A model generated the notes under the pieces. It searched no databases. It was not told where the DNA came from and saw only the letters and a list, made by a program, of their open reading frames with translations. A DNA stretch of 64,000 bases, from NCBI GenBank assembly GCA_032622095.1, contig CP136064.1, positions 220,796,205 through 220,860,204 of the forward strand, written 5' to 3'. The translations under genes were made by a program, and so were the position numbers. This stretch comes from Siphonodentalium dalli (Eukaryota > Mollusca > Scaphopoda > Gadilida > Siphonodentaliidae). Positions 48,301-56,625 of this stretch are shown here, one piece after another; the stretch's first letter is position 1; every line of letters starts with the position of its first letter.

Positions 48301-49897
48301 AATAGTGTAGCAAGGGGGAAAACTCTATCTTGCAGGATTACTTTCTTACCGTGCAAAGGTCGCAAAGGCCAAATATATATATATTTTTAATATTTATTAA
48401 TAAAAAAAACATTTTTTTAAATTTAATTCAGATTGAACTCCTTGCTCAATTAAATTTTTTTGTTAACAACCAGGAAGAATTATCAGCGGTGCCATGCTGA
48501 TAAAATCTTATACGAGTCTCCCTATTTGACCCATAAATTCTAATAATTTGTTTTATTATGTACATTTGTTTATAATAGTATATAAGAGTATACTTTATAA
48601 TTCAACATCAAAACTCTAAATTATGATTCCGATCATAGTAATTTACTATCGCCAAGGGATGGGTTTAAACATCTGCCAGTTGTGATCGGCCTCTCGTTTT
48701 AATTAGAAAATACAAAATTTGCACTAAATTTATTTCAAAAAGGGAATTCTGCAAACAAATTTATGGTATCTTCATAGTTAAAATTTCCAACTTTCATAGT
48801 TTAGACCCTCAAATTTCCAATGGTGAAAAATTTGGTTCACCATTGGGGGGGGGGGGGGTGGAGAGGAGGTAATATATCCCTGTCCGTAATCTACAGTACA
48901 ATTGTGATAGGATTTTTTTTCTGAAAATAGTATTCCCACTAAAAATTTCAAACGACAGTACTTAGGTTACCTATACATGATCCGAGTCTCGGCAGAAGAA
49001 GGTCCACTATATGCTTTTCATGTTTTTCAGGTCGCTGATACCCTATGCGTACTGAGTAAGCCAAGCAAGCCACTGTCGTCTGTGAGAAGAGTTCAGTTAC
49101 AGGTTAGCCGCAAATCAAAATCGACCGATTCGGCATCAAGGATTACTAACGTCTGCAATTATTGTGCCAAAAATTCAAGGGACAAGTCACCTGCCTCATC
49201 AAGGACCCCTGATCAGTTTTCAATATCAAGCGCGTCTTCATCGCCGCATAAACATCATTTTGAGGAAAGTCCTGGAACAAGTTCTAAAATTTGTCAAATG
49301 TCTAATTTCCCTGAAACGATGAAAAGGAGTCTGCCTGAAAGTGATGACAGTTCAACTGATGGCTCCGCTGATGAAGGACCTTCAACCTCTGTTGGAGAAT
49401 TCAAAGTTCCACAAGCTAGAAACTTACTTCGAGGTCCTTCAGTGCGACCGAATGCGAAAAAAGATAGGCGGAGACAATTGGAGGTGCTACAAAAATATGA
49501 AGAATTATTCAAAAGTCGAGCCCCAGCGAGTACTGTTGGATCAAATGAGAAATTGGACTGTTGTACTTGTGCTTCCATGAATGGGGCAAGTGCATCATGT
49601 AAACCAAGTTCTAGTTTCATTCTACAGAACACTGGAAACCTCATGCAGCTATATGTTCTGGATATCAGCAAAGTTCTTTCAGGTAATTCTGTATCTTGGA
49701 ATACCATCCAAGAGGTTTTCTCAAATGAAATGCCAGAAGAGACGATTTTCTATTCCATTGTTGAGGGACGAGGAGAACTGATAATGTTTGGTGGAATTCA
49801 GCAAGACTTCAGAATTATGCAGGGTCGTGATCATTTATCAATGCACTCTGTTACAAACAGTCTGTATATCATAAAACCAACAATCAAACCACTATGA
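33202..49897 (+). CDS. FBXO42: F-box only protein 42 (F-box/Kelch) orthologue, eight coding exons
   Basis: Substrate-recognition subunit of an SCF (SKP1-CUL1-F-box) ubiquitin ligase; vertebrate FBXO42/JFK is known for p53 ubiquitination. The F-box (residues ~5-40: [20 protein letters not shown]) should bind SKP1. Kelch blades then follow with the GG signature: YIFGGC, LVLFGGW, MIVFGGS, ILMFGGC. After a ~190-residue low-complexity Ser/Lys-rich insert, the C-terminal segment ([10 protein letters not shown] ... [13 protein letters not shown] ... NSLYIIKP) matches the end of vertebrate FBXO42. Exons join in phase: 33202-33319, 41223-41459, 42705-42808, 43049-43215, 44657-44753, 46249-46311, 47043-47153, 49031-49897, giving 587 codons plus TGA (the human protein is 717). 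The start is the first Met after an in-frame TAA at 33178. TTTTCAG just before it (33181-33187) leaves open an upstream exon carrying the longer N-terminus seen in vertebrates. Intron 1 (7.9 kb) is full of transposons. Confidence 0.94.
33880..35603 (+). mobile_element. MULE (Mutator-like) element in FBXO42 intron 1
   Basis: Flanked by the perfect 8-bp direct repeat ACCATTAA (33872-33879 and 35604-35611). Left end GGGGACTGGACTCCTCGCCG and right end (complement) GAATACTAGACTGCTCGCCG are inverted, extending through GGAAGTA(C/T)ATTTCGCCGGAA. The right subterminal region (35415-35603) carries about eight copies of GGACTNTTCGCCGGAA or variants, likely transposase-binding repeats. The interior includes a ~105-bp direct duplication (34051 and 34155) and a damaged transposase gene. 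An 8-bp duplication agrees with MULE behaviour (8-11 bp). Confidence 0.88.
34369..35155 (+). pseudogene. deleted, frameshifted MULE transposase with N-terminal PHD-like zinc finger
   Basis: Starts at ATG 34369 with a C-x2-C ... C-x2-C-x4-H-x2-C finger ([24 protein letters not shown]). The frame then shifts, and 34500-34898 continues with [20 protein letters not shown] and, after a jump that skips the catalytic core, LPFLPAEC and [17 protein letters not shown] second shift near 34866 moves the tail [19 protein letters not shown] (34856-35155) into a third frame. The WxVxD...RTNNxxEGWNxxL ending is characteristic of animal MULE transposases. The missing catalytic segment and two frameshifts make it inactive. 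Confidence 0.85.
35903..36168. mobile_element. ~265-bp inverted-repeat element
   Basis: TATTTGCAGAAATCCGC (about 35925-35942) and its complement GCGGATTTCTGCAAATA (about 36127-36143) are inverted. The match extends outward to AGCCTGGCTTCGG and CACCTGGCTTTGGCGG with small gaps. The family is unknown. A 114-codon minus-strand frame spans it and is not supported as a gene. Confidence 0.55.
36180..37370. other. intronic sequence, nothing recognised
   Basis: Part of FBXO42 intron 1. AT-rich; no repeat structure found apart from a short palindrome around CATATGGAACGTATGTTCCATA at about 37145. Confidence 0.4.
37375..37482. mobile_element. MITE-2 half copy
   Basis: Contains TTTCCGATGAATTGCAACAA, GCCATATTTCCGACTAAATC and TTAAGGAGTCGATTACTTAG, and ends GGGCATTACTGTA. 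Only one arm of the palindrome is present. Confidence 0.85.
37768..37973. mobile_element. hAT-type palindromic MITE, 206 bp
   Basis: Perfect 8-bp duplication GCCATTGC on both sides (37760-37767 and 37974-37981). Arms of ~100 bp are nearly exact complements: ACAGGGGCCTGTAACGCGCT and GCTTCACATTAATGGTACTA against their inverses. The CAGGGGC start and the 8-bp duplication are hAT hallmarks. No coding capacity. Confidence 0.92.
38346..38490 (-). pseudogene. hAT transposase remnant: C-terminal dimerisation region
   Basis: Minus-strand translation reads [20 protein letters not shown], then [20 protein letters not shown], which is the signature hATC dimerisation motif. A stop (TGA at 38346-38348) follows RPTGVE. 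The next residues expected in the family (RMTDDTFE) are present in another frame, so a single-base shift lies near 38350. Only ~45 codons survive. Confidence 0.88.
39004..39276 (-). pseudogene. hAT transposase remnant: BED zinc finger
   Basis: [20 protein letters not shown] leads into [19 protein letters not shown] and [10 protein letters not shown], a C-x2-C...H-x4-H BED finger typical of hAT transposase N-termini. Right after HLK lies AAG/GTAAGT, a good splice donor, so the frame may continue in a second exon. The read-through tail ([12 protein letters not shown]) is not transposase-like. Confidence 0.85.
40399..41133. mobile_element. 735-bp TIR element in intron 1
   Basis: Left end GCCTAAAAAAAAGACGTTTG continues TTTCCGCTAAC. 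The right end, as complement, is GCCTAAAAAAAAATACGTTT continuing GTTTCCGCTAAC. About 32 bp inverted with one indel. No coding region and no clear target duplication. It ends 90 bp upstream of FBXO42 exon 2. Confidence 0.8.
41223..41459 (+). CDS. FBXO42: FBXO42 coding exon 2 (first Kelch blade)
   Basis: Acceptor CTCTTTCAG/G, donor ATGG/GTATGT. Encodes [20 protein letters not shown] and, after the linker, [20 protein letters not shown] and [20 protein letters not shown]. It corresponds to human residues from HQCYHGF to PLASG. Confidence 0.95.
41783..42024. mobile_element. MITE-2, full palindromic copy in intron 2
   Basis: Bounded by TA on both sides. CAGTAATGCCCTAAGTAATC at the left is the complement of the right end. 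Arms meet around a loop near 41895-41920 (AAGCTCTTGGGG against CCCCAAGAGCTT). Confidence 0.9.
42570..42688. mobile_element. MITE-4 foldback abutting exon 3
   Basis: GGTGAATTTAGTGATGCTAG is inverted against TCACTATTTACACCC, flanked by GAGGCC and GGCCTG-type ends (ATGAGGCCATGCAGAATGAG ... TTGAGGCCTG). The right end is 16 bp from the exon 3 acceptor, so the branch-point region lies in or next to it. Confidence 0.75.
42705..42808 (+). CDS. FBXO42: FBXO42 coding exon 3
   Basis: Acceptor TTTATTTTAATAG/GA, donor CATCAG/GTAAGA. Encodes [20 protein letters not shown] and [14 protein letters not shown], very close to the human PYPLHQ segment. A MITE-4 foldback ends 16 bp upstream of it. Confidence 0.95.
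42831..42905 (+). mobile_element. MITE-5 solo end in intron 3
   Basis: TTATCCCTTTCTTTACTGAA and TTCTCCCAATCAGTTATAAA match the left end of the MITE-5 family (compare 46346 and 61534). The other end is not present. Confidence 0.6.
43049..43215 (+). CDS. FBXO42: FBXO42 coding exon 4
   Basis: Acceptor TATATTTTAG/CTG, donor CAAGG/GTGAGT. Encodes [20 protein letters not shown] and [20 protein letters not shown], spanning the end of blade 2 and most of blade 3. Confidence 0.95.
43392..44124. mobile_element. possible 730-bp TIR element in intron 4
   Basis: GGTCCGGTTGATTCACTT at the left and its inverted relative AAGTGAATCAACCAGGTCCC at the right give an ~18-bp imperfect TIR. No target duplication is clear and no coding content is seen. 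Confidence 0.5.
44200..44583 (+). mobile_element. MITE-1 full copy in intron 4
   Basis: TTAA at each end; starts AGGTACTCAATCTGATCAGA and ends GATCGGATTGAGTACCT. Contains TTTGATTCGAGTTGAGGAAC and AATAAATAGATTCTGATAAC, in the order of the non-palindromic form. It lies ~75 bp upstream of exon 5. Confidence 0.9.
44657..44753 (+). CDS. FBXO42: FBXO42 coding exon 5
   Basis: Acceptor CTTTTCAG/GACT, donor TCTCAG/GTAACA. Encodes [20 protein letters not shown] and [12 protein letters not shown], matching human NDVW and RGGQSQ. Confidence 0.95.
44935..45151. mobile_element. MITE-2, near-perfect palindrome in intron 5
   Basis: Bounded by TA. Arms of ~107 bp are almost exact complements and meet at GAAAGCTCTCAGTGAGAGCTT (a 4-base loop at most). 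The most symmetric of the MITE-2 copies. Confidence 0.93.
45245..45540 (+). mobile_element. possible tRNA-derived SINE in intron 5
   Basis: GTCCGTGGTTAGTGTCGGAC resembles a pol III A box (TGGTTAGTGTCGG), and about 45 bp later TGAGTTCACAGC loosely resembles a B box. Further on, GACCCTTGAGCAAGGTCGCT is like the central core shared by several animal SINE groups. No A-tail or target duplication was identified, so this is tentative. Confidence 0.4.
45921..46176. mobile_element. MITE-3 full copy in intron 5
   Basis: TTAACCCTTTCATGACAGGA at the left; GAGTCATAAAAGGGCTAA at the right. Two internal hairpins with GAGTCTCC(T)ATAGGGAG cores, linked by CTTACAAGGTCAATGTAAAT. It ends ~70 bp upstream of exon 6. 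Confidence 0.85.
46249..46311 (+). CDS. FBXO42: FBXO42 coding exon 6
   Basis: Acceptor CTCTTTGCAG/ATC, donor AATAAG/GTATTA. A 21-codon exon encoding [20 protein letters not shown] and K. Phase 0 on both sides. Confidence 0.94.
46346..46420 (+). mobile_element. MITE-5 solo end in intron 6
   Basis: TAACCCTTTCTATACTAAAT then GGATTCTCCCACTCAGTTAT: the left end of MITE-5 without its partner. Confidence 0.65.
47043..47153 (+). CDS. FBXO42: FBXO42 coding exon 7
   Basis: Acceptor TATTTTTGCAG/GTC, donor TGCAAG/GTATAT. Encodes [20 protein letters not shown] and [17 protein letters not shown]; the GAP.xW.HPAC signature is conserved with vertebrate FBXO42. Confidence 0.95.
47455..47700. repeat. dispersed GTCCGTCC-type repeat in intron 7
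   Basis: GTCTGTCTGTCGTCCGTCCA is followed by AATGTGATAACTCAAACATT and a T-rich stretch. The same opening (CTGTCCGTCCATTCGTCCG) appears at 41630, and a related tail (ACAGACAGACAAGCTGATTC) at 63012. This style of repeat is common in molluscs and other marine invertebrates. Confidence 0.5.
49031..49897 (+). CDS. FBXO42: FBXO42 coding exon 8 (terminal)
   Basis: Acceptor CATGTTTTTCAG/GTC. Begins [20 protein letters not shown]. The Ser/Lys-rich middle includes acidic-serine patches ([17 protein letters not shown]) and the basic run NAKKDRRRQ. It ends with the conserved [12 protein letters not shown] blade and a TGA at 49895-49897. The insert is shorter than in vertebrates. Confidence 0.95.
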   Translation, partial: VADTLCVLSKPSKPLSSVRRVQLQVSRKSKSTDSASRITNVCNYCAKNSRDKSPASSRTPDQFSISSASSSPHKHHFEESPGTSSKICQMSNFPETMKRSLPESDDSSTDGSADEGPSTSVGEFKVPQARNLLRGPSVRPNAKKDRRRQLEVLQKYEELFKSRAPASTVGSNEKLDCCTCASMNGASASCKPSSSFILQNTGNLMQLYVLDISKVLSGNSVSWNTIQEVFSNEMPEETIFYSIVEGRGELIMFGGIQQDFRIMQGRDHLSMHSVTNSLYIIKPTIKPL

Positions 49898-51261
49898 AAT
49901 TTGACCCTAATTTTAGTTTTTCATGGCTTGTTCACGCGTTTCTAGGACCCTTTTCATGATTTTTGATATGATGAATTTTCTATTTCTGATGAATCGCCAT
50001 TGACTGGCTCCACCCCCTCACTGGACGCACTCCAGCAATTAGTTATATCAGTCCTGTTAAATAGCATCGGCTATCGGCAAGCCAAGGCAAATGTCAAGGC
50101 AACAAGACACATTTTTGGGCTATTTTTTAAGCCAAAGGAAATTTCATAACCCGTCCAATGTTTTGTGAAAATTTAAACAAATTGCTGTGGACATTGTCTT
50201 AGTGTCGCACTGTGGAAGTCTGCAGGCAGCAAACATTCTTTCTTGAATGCCAATGACTATGGAGATAATAAGGAATATTATGATAAACAGCAATGTTAAG
50301 CCAGACCCAACCCTGCCATAATTGACCCAAGTTCCAATTGTAAACTGAAGATATATGTGTTGAGCATACAACTATGTGGAACTTCGGCTTTTTAGCCGAG
50401 GAAATAATTCTGGCCTAGCCAATTTTTTAGCCTAAGCAAAATCTGCTAATTAACAGCTGATTATATGATATTGAAATTTGATAACAGAAGCATATGCTGA
50501 CACATGCCTGCACTTCTTAGAGAAGCCCTGGCTAAGATCACATTTTCCAAATACTACCAAAGAGTAGTACAATGTAAAATCAGTAAATTTACTTATATAT
50601 TTTTTAACTCAAATCAGTAGAAATTTATGCTTCTATCCGTTTAACTTTCAACGGAAATATCAGCAATTTTCTCAAATTTATTTGTAGAATTCGATGGGTG
50701 GTGGACAGAAATCTCTTGAACGATTTCAATAATGAAATATCTGGTAACTTTTTTCAGTGGACATACGTGATCTTATCAGTGGTAATGGTATACATACAAT
50801 ATATTAAGCACCAAATGTGGCATTTCAGTTTGATAGTTCAGTACCCAGGTAGTATACCAGTACGTACGTGAAGAAAGTCACTTTCAACTACTATTGCGGA
50901 AAATCAAATCAAATTCTTTTATCAAAGTCATTGAGGCTCAATTAAGATGCACGATGTGTTCAGTCTAAACATGTTTCTGCTGGCAGTTATAAGGTGCTGT
51001 ATTCATGGAGATGACTATTCTATTCTCTTTGGGTATCTGAACATTCTAGCGGAGTATTTCATACCACTTTGACTTAGCTCTGATCCAGGTATTGAGTTAA
51101 TGTGATTGGTCTCAAAATATATCCCCCAACAATAAATTCATGCAAAATTGATTAACTGGCAGAAACGCTGCATATTAAGATTGTGCAAAAATATAAATGA
51201 TCATCTCTATTGGATTTGCACACATGGTTGACTTTGGATGGTATATTCTCTCCTCATTAAG
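49898..51261. other. 3' flank of FBXO42, no gene recognised
   Basis: AT-rich. The nearest AATAAA downstream of the stop that I noticed is at 51131, 1.2 kb away; earlier variant signals may be used instead. No further exon is seen. Confidence 0.35.
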
Positions 51262-51381
51262 CAGTCCAATGTATTCTCTTATATACGCGAGGCTCCCAAT
51301 GGGGAAACTCGCATATATAGGAGAATGCATTGGCACAGGGTTTTCGCAAAATTTCAGGAAGCTCCACCCATGGAATGCTTA
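51262..51381. mobile_element. MITE-3 half copy
   Basis: GTATTCTCTTATATACGCGA, GGCTCCCAATGGGGAAACTC and AGGAAGCTCCACCCATGGAA, ending TGCTTAA. Only the right half of the family is present. Confidence 0.8.
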
Positions 51382-51582
51382 AGTGACCCATCAAAGATGC
51401 AATATCTAGTCAATTGGTTTCTTAATTTTTATGTCGCCATATGAAAATACCTTGTGCACTCATTGGGCACCTCGGTTATGCATGGTGTCATCAGCCAATT
51501 TGGGGATAGAGAGAAACTAAACTAAAAAAGAAAAAAAAGGAAAAACTTGTTAATTTGATAATAAAGATAATTTCGAGAGAAG

Positions 51583-51715
51583 ATGAGGCTTGAGCAGAAT
51601 GAGGTCCCCAGAGAGTGAAATTGTGCTAGCCCACTGTGATGTAGCGTCGATAAATTCACACTCTGGGGGTGGGACCTCATTCTGCAAATGTCCTGCACTA
51701 TATTTTGAGGCCTGC
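51583..51715. mobile_element. MITE-4 foldback
   Basis: GCAGAATGAGGTCCCCAGAG is inverted against CTCTGGGGGTGGGACCTCAT and TCTGC. Ends in GAGGCTTGAG and TTGAGGCCTG. Confidence 0.8.
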
Positions 51716-53099
51716 CTGTTGTCATGGGTTCCCATTCATCTCATATTCAGTCAGCCATTCTTTATTTACTGAAGAGCTTTTGCAAACTCATTTAGCATTT
51801 ACAATTACAGTTAGAGTAACATGTCATCAAATTATGTGTATATACCAACTGACCGTGATGTCCCAACAATCACAATGGATAGGGTATAAATTTCATCAGA
51901 TTGTACCAAAATCATCATTCAAAGATACAAACTCAGTCAATTAGTTTTGTTGAATCATACACACATCGCTTATCAAACCTGAGGACAGTTGTCCTCAATT
52001 GGCATGTTCAATAATCTTAATTGTCGTAATTTTACAGAATGGATTTTTTGCTGGACATAAAATTTATGACTAGCTAACTGTAATTGTAACTACTACTAAC
52101 AGTAAGTTTGCAAAACCTCTCTATTTACCGATATTAAAATAATTGCAATAATAAAGGAAGCGAGTTCATTGAGGGAGTGGTCTTTGTGTTTGTCTTGATG
52201 TTTTTTGTTTATCGTTTTTGATCATAAATTATTGTTACATGCTTTGCTTTTGGCTTATTTTATCTAATAATTACCATGGGATCCACAATAATAGAGGTGT
52301 GAGAGCGTTTAAATTTTTTTTTTTTTTAAACTTGTGTCTCAATCCCTTTAGCATATTACTTGCTAATAAACATGCCTATTCCAATCTTCCAGGTCAGTCT
52401 AAGGATCCTCGTTTTATTTCAGCCATAATATGAAACACAAGTTGAAAAGTTGCAATGAAAATGTTCATTCCGTCAGGAAGCCGGAGACATCATGTAAATA
52501 GGAGAAGTAATGACACTCTTTTTGAAAGCTTTTGGCCGCTGGGTTTCCTCGATTAGCATATTTTCTTACTGGTGGAGACCAGGGTGCGAAAGCTTTGAAA
52601 AACAACTTCTCTAAATTGAAACAAAAGAGAAAACATACATTTATTCATATGGCATCAATTTGGGCTGACTTTTAAAATGCAATGTTACTGATGCGAAAGT
52701 TCAGTATTCTTATTTTATAGAAGTTCTTCTTGTGGTATCCTGATGGTAATGCACAGATTGCCTTCATGCAGCTATCATATGACAATGATGCAGTTTTAGA
52801 GTTATCATTCTTGAATGCAATTATATATAAAGAATTTTACATTTGCAAATTTTTTATTAAATTAGTTCAATAGTCTGATATTTCAAATCAAATTAAAACC
52901 TTTGTTCTTTGTGCAATTTATCATCATAAAACCGTGATATCAGTGTATGCATGTCAAACACAAGTTTTCAGTTGGAAATATTAATTTCACAAATGGATGA
53001 ACAGTCACACATGATTGATAAGGCATCCATAGAATGTTGCAATATGTTAGAATGAAACTATTCAAAGTTTCATGTACCTGTCCCCGAGTTCAGTAAATT
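51716..53099. other. non-coding stretch, nothing recognised
   Basis: AT-rich DNA with short spurious frames. No repeats were identified by eye. Confidence 0.35.
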
Positions 53100-53340
53100 G
53101 TTATGGTGTCAGGGGTCCTGCTGAATTGTTATCATGTACGGGGTCCTGCTGAATTGTTATGATGTTCGGGAAGCTGCTGAATTGTTATGATGTTCGGGGT
53201 CCTGCTGAATTGCTATGATGTACGGGGTCCTGTTGAATTGTTATGATGTTCGGGGTCCTGCTGAATTGCTATGATGTACGGGGTCCTGCTGAATTGTTAT
53301 GTTTGGAGAGCTGCTGAATTGTTATGTTGTTCGGGGTCCC
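53100..53340 (+). repeat. 28-bp tandem repeat, ~8 copies
   Basis: Unit CGGGGTCCTGCTGAATTGTT plus ATGATGTA, head to tail, with occasional truncated units (GGAGAGCTGCTGAATTGTTA). Confidence 0.9.
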
Positions 53341-54088
53341 TCCTATACACTTATATTATTGTCTTTGGTCTTTCACTCATTTCAGACCAATTTCGAAAAA
53401 TCACCAAATTTCGACCAAAAAAAGCAAGATTCCCCCCCCCCCCCCCCCAAGTCACAAATTTCAAACAAAAGCACCAATTTTAACACAGTTGTTTTGGCCA
53501 TTTCTGAATTTGTTAGGCCATTTTTCAGAAACTTTGGCCAAATTGAATTAGAGGTGGGCTGTCCCAATGGGAATAAGTATACATGATTTACGCACTCAAA
53601 TGGTCTGGAAATGTAAGATGGACGTACACATAGATAGACAAACTGATTTAAGTTTTGAAAAATAAAAAAAAAGTCTATACAAATTTCTATGCAAAGTTTT
53701 TTTTAAATTGACGCATATTGAGAAAAATTTCTAAGTCGAAAAAGGGGGATAATTCCACTATAACAAGTTGGACAGACCTTATAATTGCAGGTGCATATAT
53801 TCCCATGGTACTAAATATCTGAGCAAAGTTTTAAAAAATTGACAGAAAAATGTAGTTGGGCAAAATTTCTTGGGCGATTTTTGAAAAGAAAAAAAAGGCA
53901 ATTCGCCACCGACAGTGTGACGTTGCTTACAATTTAAAATGTGCCAAAAAGCTCAAAAGAGAAATCAGTGATTTGCTGAGTATTTGTTACTCTATCTGAG
54001 CTTCTAAACACTGAAGGGTATTAAAGGTACTGAATTTCATCAAATAATGAACATGTATGGATCTCATATGACCAACAGAACAATATAA

Positions 54089-54327
54089 TTAACCCTTTCA
54101 TGACGGGGGAGCTGCGCTGGTGCAGATTTAATTATCCCTGTGCATTCTCTCATAGGGAGCCTTGCATATACAAGAGAATGCACTGGCTTACAATGTCATG
54201 GTAAATATTGTTAGGCCAATGTATTATGTTATATATGCAAAGCTCTCTATGGGAGACTCACATATATAAGATAATGCATTGGCACAGGGTTTTCACAAAA
54301 TATCAGCTTCAGTCATGGAATGGTTAA
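54089..54327. mobile_element. MITE-3 full copy
   Basis: TTAACCCTTTCATGACGGGG at the left and CAGTCATGGAATGGTTAA at the right, with internal hairpins and the linker GGCTTACAATGTCATGGTAA. Confidence 0.88.
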
Positions 54328-54472
54328 ATAACACTTGTGTCTTAGTTGTAGCAAACACATTTAATAAATATATATCTCATGTATACACAGCTTTATATAT
54401 AATTTAATGCTGATTCATCACATTTGGCTTGATTCTACAAATTTACATACAATGTGAATGAAAGGATGTGTC

Positions 54473-54607
54473 TACAGTAATTCCCTAAATAATCGACTCC
54501 TTAACCATAGCAGAATTATGGGTAACTTTTCAGGATTTAGTCGGAAATATGGCTTGTTGCCATTCATCGGAAAGCTCTCACAGCTTATTATTTAGGGCAT
54601 TACTGTA
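54473..54607. mobile_element. MITE-2, deletion derivative
   Basis: Full left arm from TACAGTAATTCCCTAAATAA to GAAAGCTCTCAC, then directly a short right end TTATTTAGGGCATTACTGTA. Most of the right arm is deleted. Confidence 0.9.
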
Positions 54608-55078
54608 TGTAATAGAAACTATAAGTTGGTCTACATCAGTCATCCCTGAGTACAGTTAAGTTTCAACCCGATATACTCTCACTTATGTTCAATGGGGTTT
54701 GAGTCGTCACCTATGATAATCGTTTACAATTAATATTTTACTCAATTGCACAAACGTCTTTCAGAATCCTCAACTGACAGCAAAACCATCCAAGTTTAGC
54801 CAAATCCATAAAATAAATATTCCGCAATCAGTGTTTAGCACTTTCGTTATAGCATGTTTATAGATATCAACATGAGCATGGGGGGGCGTGTGATGAAATC
54901 AATAGCAATCATGTGGAATTATTGCTTATGTTTTGAGTTCCCAACTTCCCAAGTCAACCTGATTGGTCAAAAATGTCTTGTGGGATCGTTTTATTTAGAG
55001 TTTGCTGTGTGATAAATTATAAAAGTAATTTTTCTGTGAGAATGTAGAATCCTTTCACGGATCAATTTGGAGCATTGT

Positions 55079-55517
55079 TTAAAGGTACTCAATCCGATTA
55101 AACACCCCTAAATTACTATTTCTTTGGCTTCGGGGGTAAAAAAATATTTGAATTGAGTCGAGGAACCTACCCTTTAAAGTTCAGAGTGATCAGATATCGA
55201 TTTTTTAAGTTCGTTATTTCTATTGTTTGTGCCCCACAACACGCCGTCAAATGGATGGTCTCGGTCAAAATTACGGACGAAGATGGATAACTCTAAAAAA
55301 CAAGTGGTAATACGGCTAAATATCGTGAATACTCAAGCGATAATACGGACATATTTAATTGAATAAAATGCACGTTTTGGGAAATTTGATACCATAGTTG
55401 ACAGGTTAGCATTATTTTGTTGCAATTAATCGATTCTCATAACTGGAGTGTATTTTGAAGAAATGTTGTTGTATCTTGATGATATGGGGATCCTCTGATC
55501 GGATTGAGTACCTTTAA
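55079..55517 (+). mobile_element. MITE-1 full copy with a matching empty site nearby
   Basis: TTAA at both ends; starts AGGTACTCAATCCGATTAAA and ends GATCGGATTGAGTACCT. The host sequence on both sides (GGAGCATTGTTTAA / TTAATATAGTGTCC) recurs uninterrupted at about 55945-55970 as GGAGCATTGTTTAATATAGT, with a single TTAA. Confidence 0.95.
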
Positions 55518-55882
55518 TATAGTGTCCACATACTGCACGCAGTTATTGATCACGTAACTGATTCCTGTTTAAGTACACGTGCTACTAAAAGTAAACAAAT
55601 CCCTAAAGTATATGTGAAAAATTAATGTTTTTGCTCTAATCAAAAGTTGCTGCCTAATTATTACGACATGGGTCATACAATGTATATTGAAATATGAATT
55701 ACTCATGTAACATCGAAAAATTGTATGAAAGAGAAACTTAATACTGTAAGTGACAATGTAGGTCAACAAGACAACATGATCTGTTTTCGCAAATGCTGTT
55801 CCCAGCAGAAATTGAATGATACACAGGTTTTCGGGCATAATGCACAACTTTTCTTAGTCCTGCATAAACACAGACACGTGGA

Positions 55883-56010
55883 ATCTGCGATAAATTATAA
55901 AAGTAGTTTTTTCTGTGAGAATGAGAATCATTTCATGGATCAGTTTGGAGCATTGTTTAATATAGTGTCCATATACACCGCCTGTAGTTCTTGATCACAC
56001 AAATGATTCC
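55883..56010 (+). repeat. unoccupied duplicate of the MITE-1 target region
   Basis: GATAAATTATAAAAGTAGTT and TTCATGGATCAGTTTGGAGC match 55010-55080, and ATATAGTGTCCATATACACC continues as at 55516-55560. It is a diverged direct duplication that lacks the insertion. Confidence 0.88.
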
Positions 56011-56171
56011 TTGCTGACCATCTGTACCAATTTGTAAAAGCCAGCTTCAGTTACACTCATGTGTGCTGCCATTTCCAATGATTCACTTGCCTGGTTGCCT
56101 TTGTTACTAAATATACACATGACCATTCAGTTCCAGTCTTTCTTTTGCTGGATGTGAAAAGAAACCTGAAT

Positions 56172-56399
56172 ATTACACAGTACCGGTATCAACGAGGTAT
56201 AAATCATCACACAGTACCGGTATCAACGAGGTATAAATCATCACACAGTACCGGTATCAACGAGGTATAAATCATCACACAGTACCGGTATCAACGAGGT
56301 ATAAATCATCACACAGTACCGGTATCAACGAGGTATAAATCATCACACAGTACCGGTATCAATCATCACACAGTACCGGTATCAACGAGGTATAAATCA
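56172..56399 (+). repeat. 34-bp tandem repeat, ~7 copies
   Basis: Unit CACACAGTACCGGTATCAAC plus GAGGTATAAATCAT. Copies are almost identical; the sixth lacks the GAGGTATAAATCA part. Homogeneity suggests recent expansion. Confidence 0.93.
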
Positions 56400-56409
56400 A
56401 TAGTTCAAT

Positions 56410-56505
56410 CAAGCCTTGAAATAGTGTGAATGAGGTCACCCGAGGGTGAATTTAGCTGGAATCACCAAATTCACCCTCTGGGGACCTCATTCTGCTTAGG
56501 CCTCG
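56410..56505. mobile_element. MITE-4, short copy
   Basis: GTGAATGAGGTCACCCGAGG and GGTGAATTTAG against CTAAATTCACC-like text; ends with CTTAGGCCTCG. Central part reduced. Confidence 0.75.
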
Positions 56506-56625
56506 TCTTCTGGGAAGTATCTATAGTCTTCAATTAACATTGTTTTAGTTACATTTTCCCTTCCTCTCAATATCTATATCCTCTAATTTGAAGAAGATAA
56601 AATGCATAATCGAGGTGACTGATGG

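Noticed and set aside
49294-49707. 137-codon minus-strand frame
   Set aside because: Lies entirely within FBXO42 exon 8 on the opposite strand; a shadow of the real coding frame.
50144-50371. 75-codon minus-strand frame with a hydrophobic stretch
   Set aside because: One transmembrane-like run in AT-rich DNA downstream of FBXO42; no start context or homology.
56172-56399. CRISPR-like array
   Set aside because: Simple head-to-tail tandem repeat with no unique spacers.
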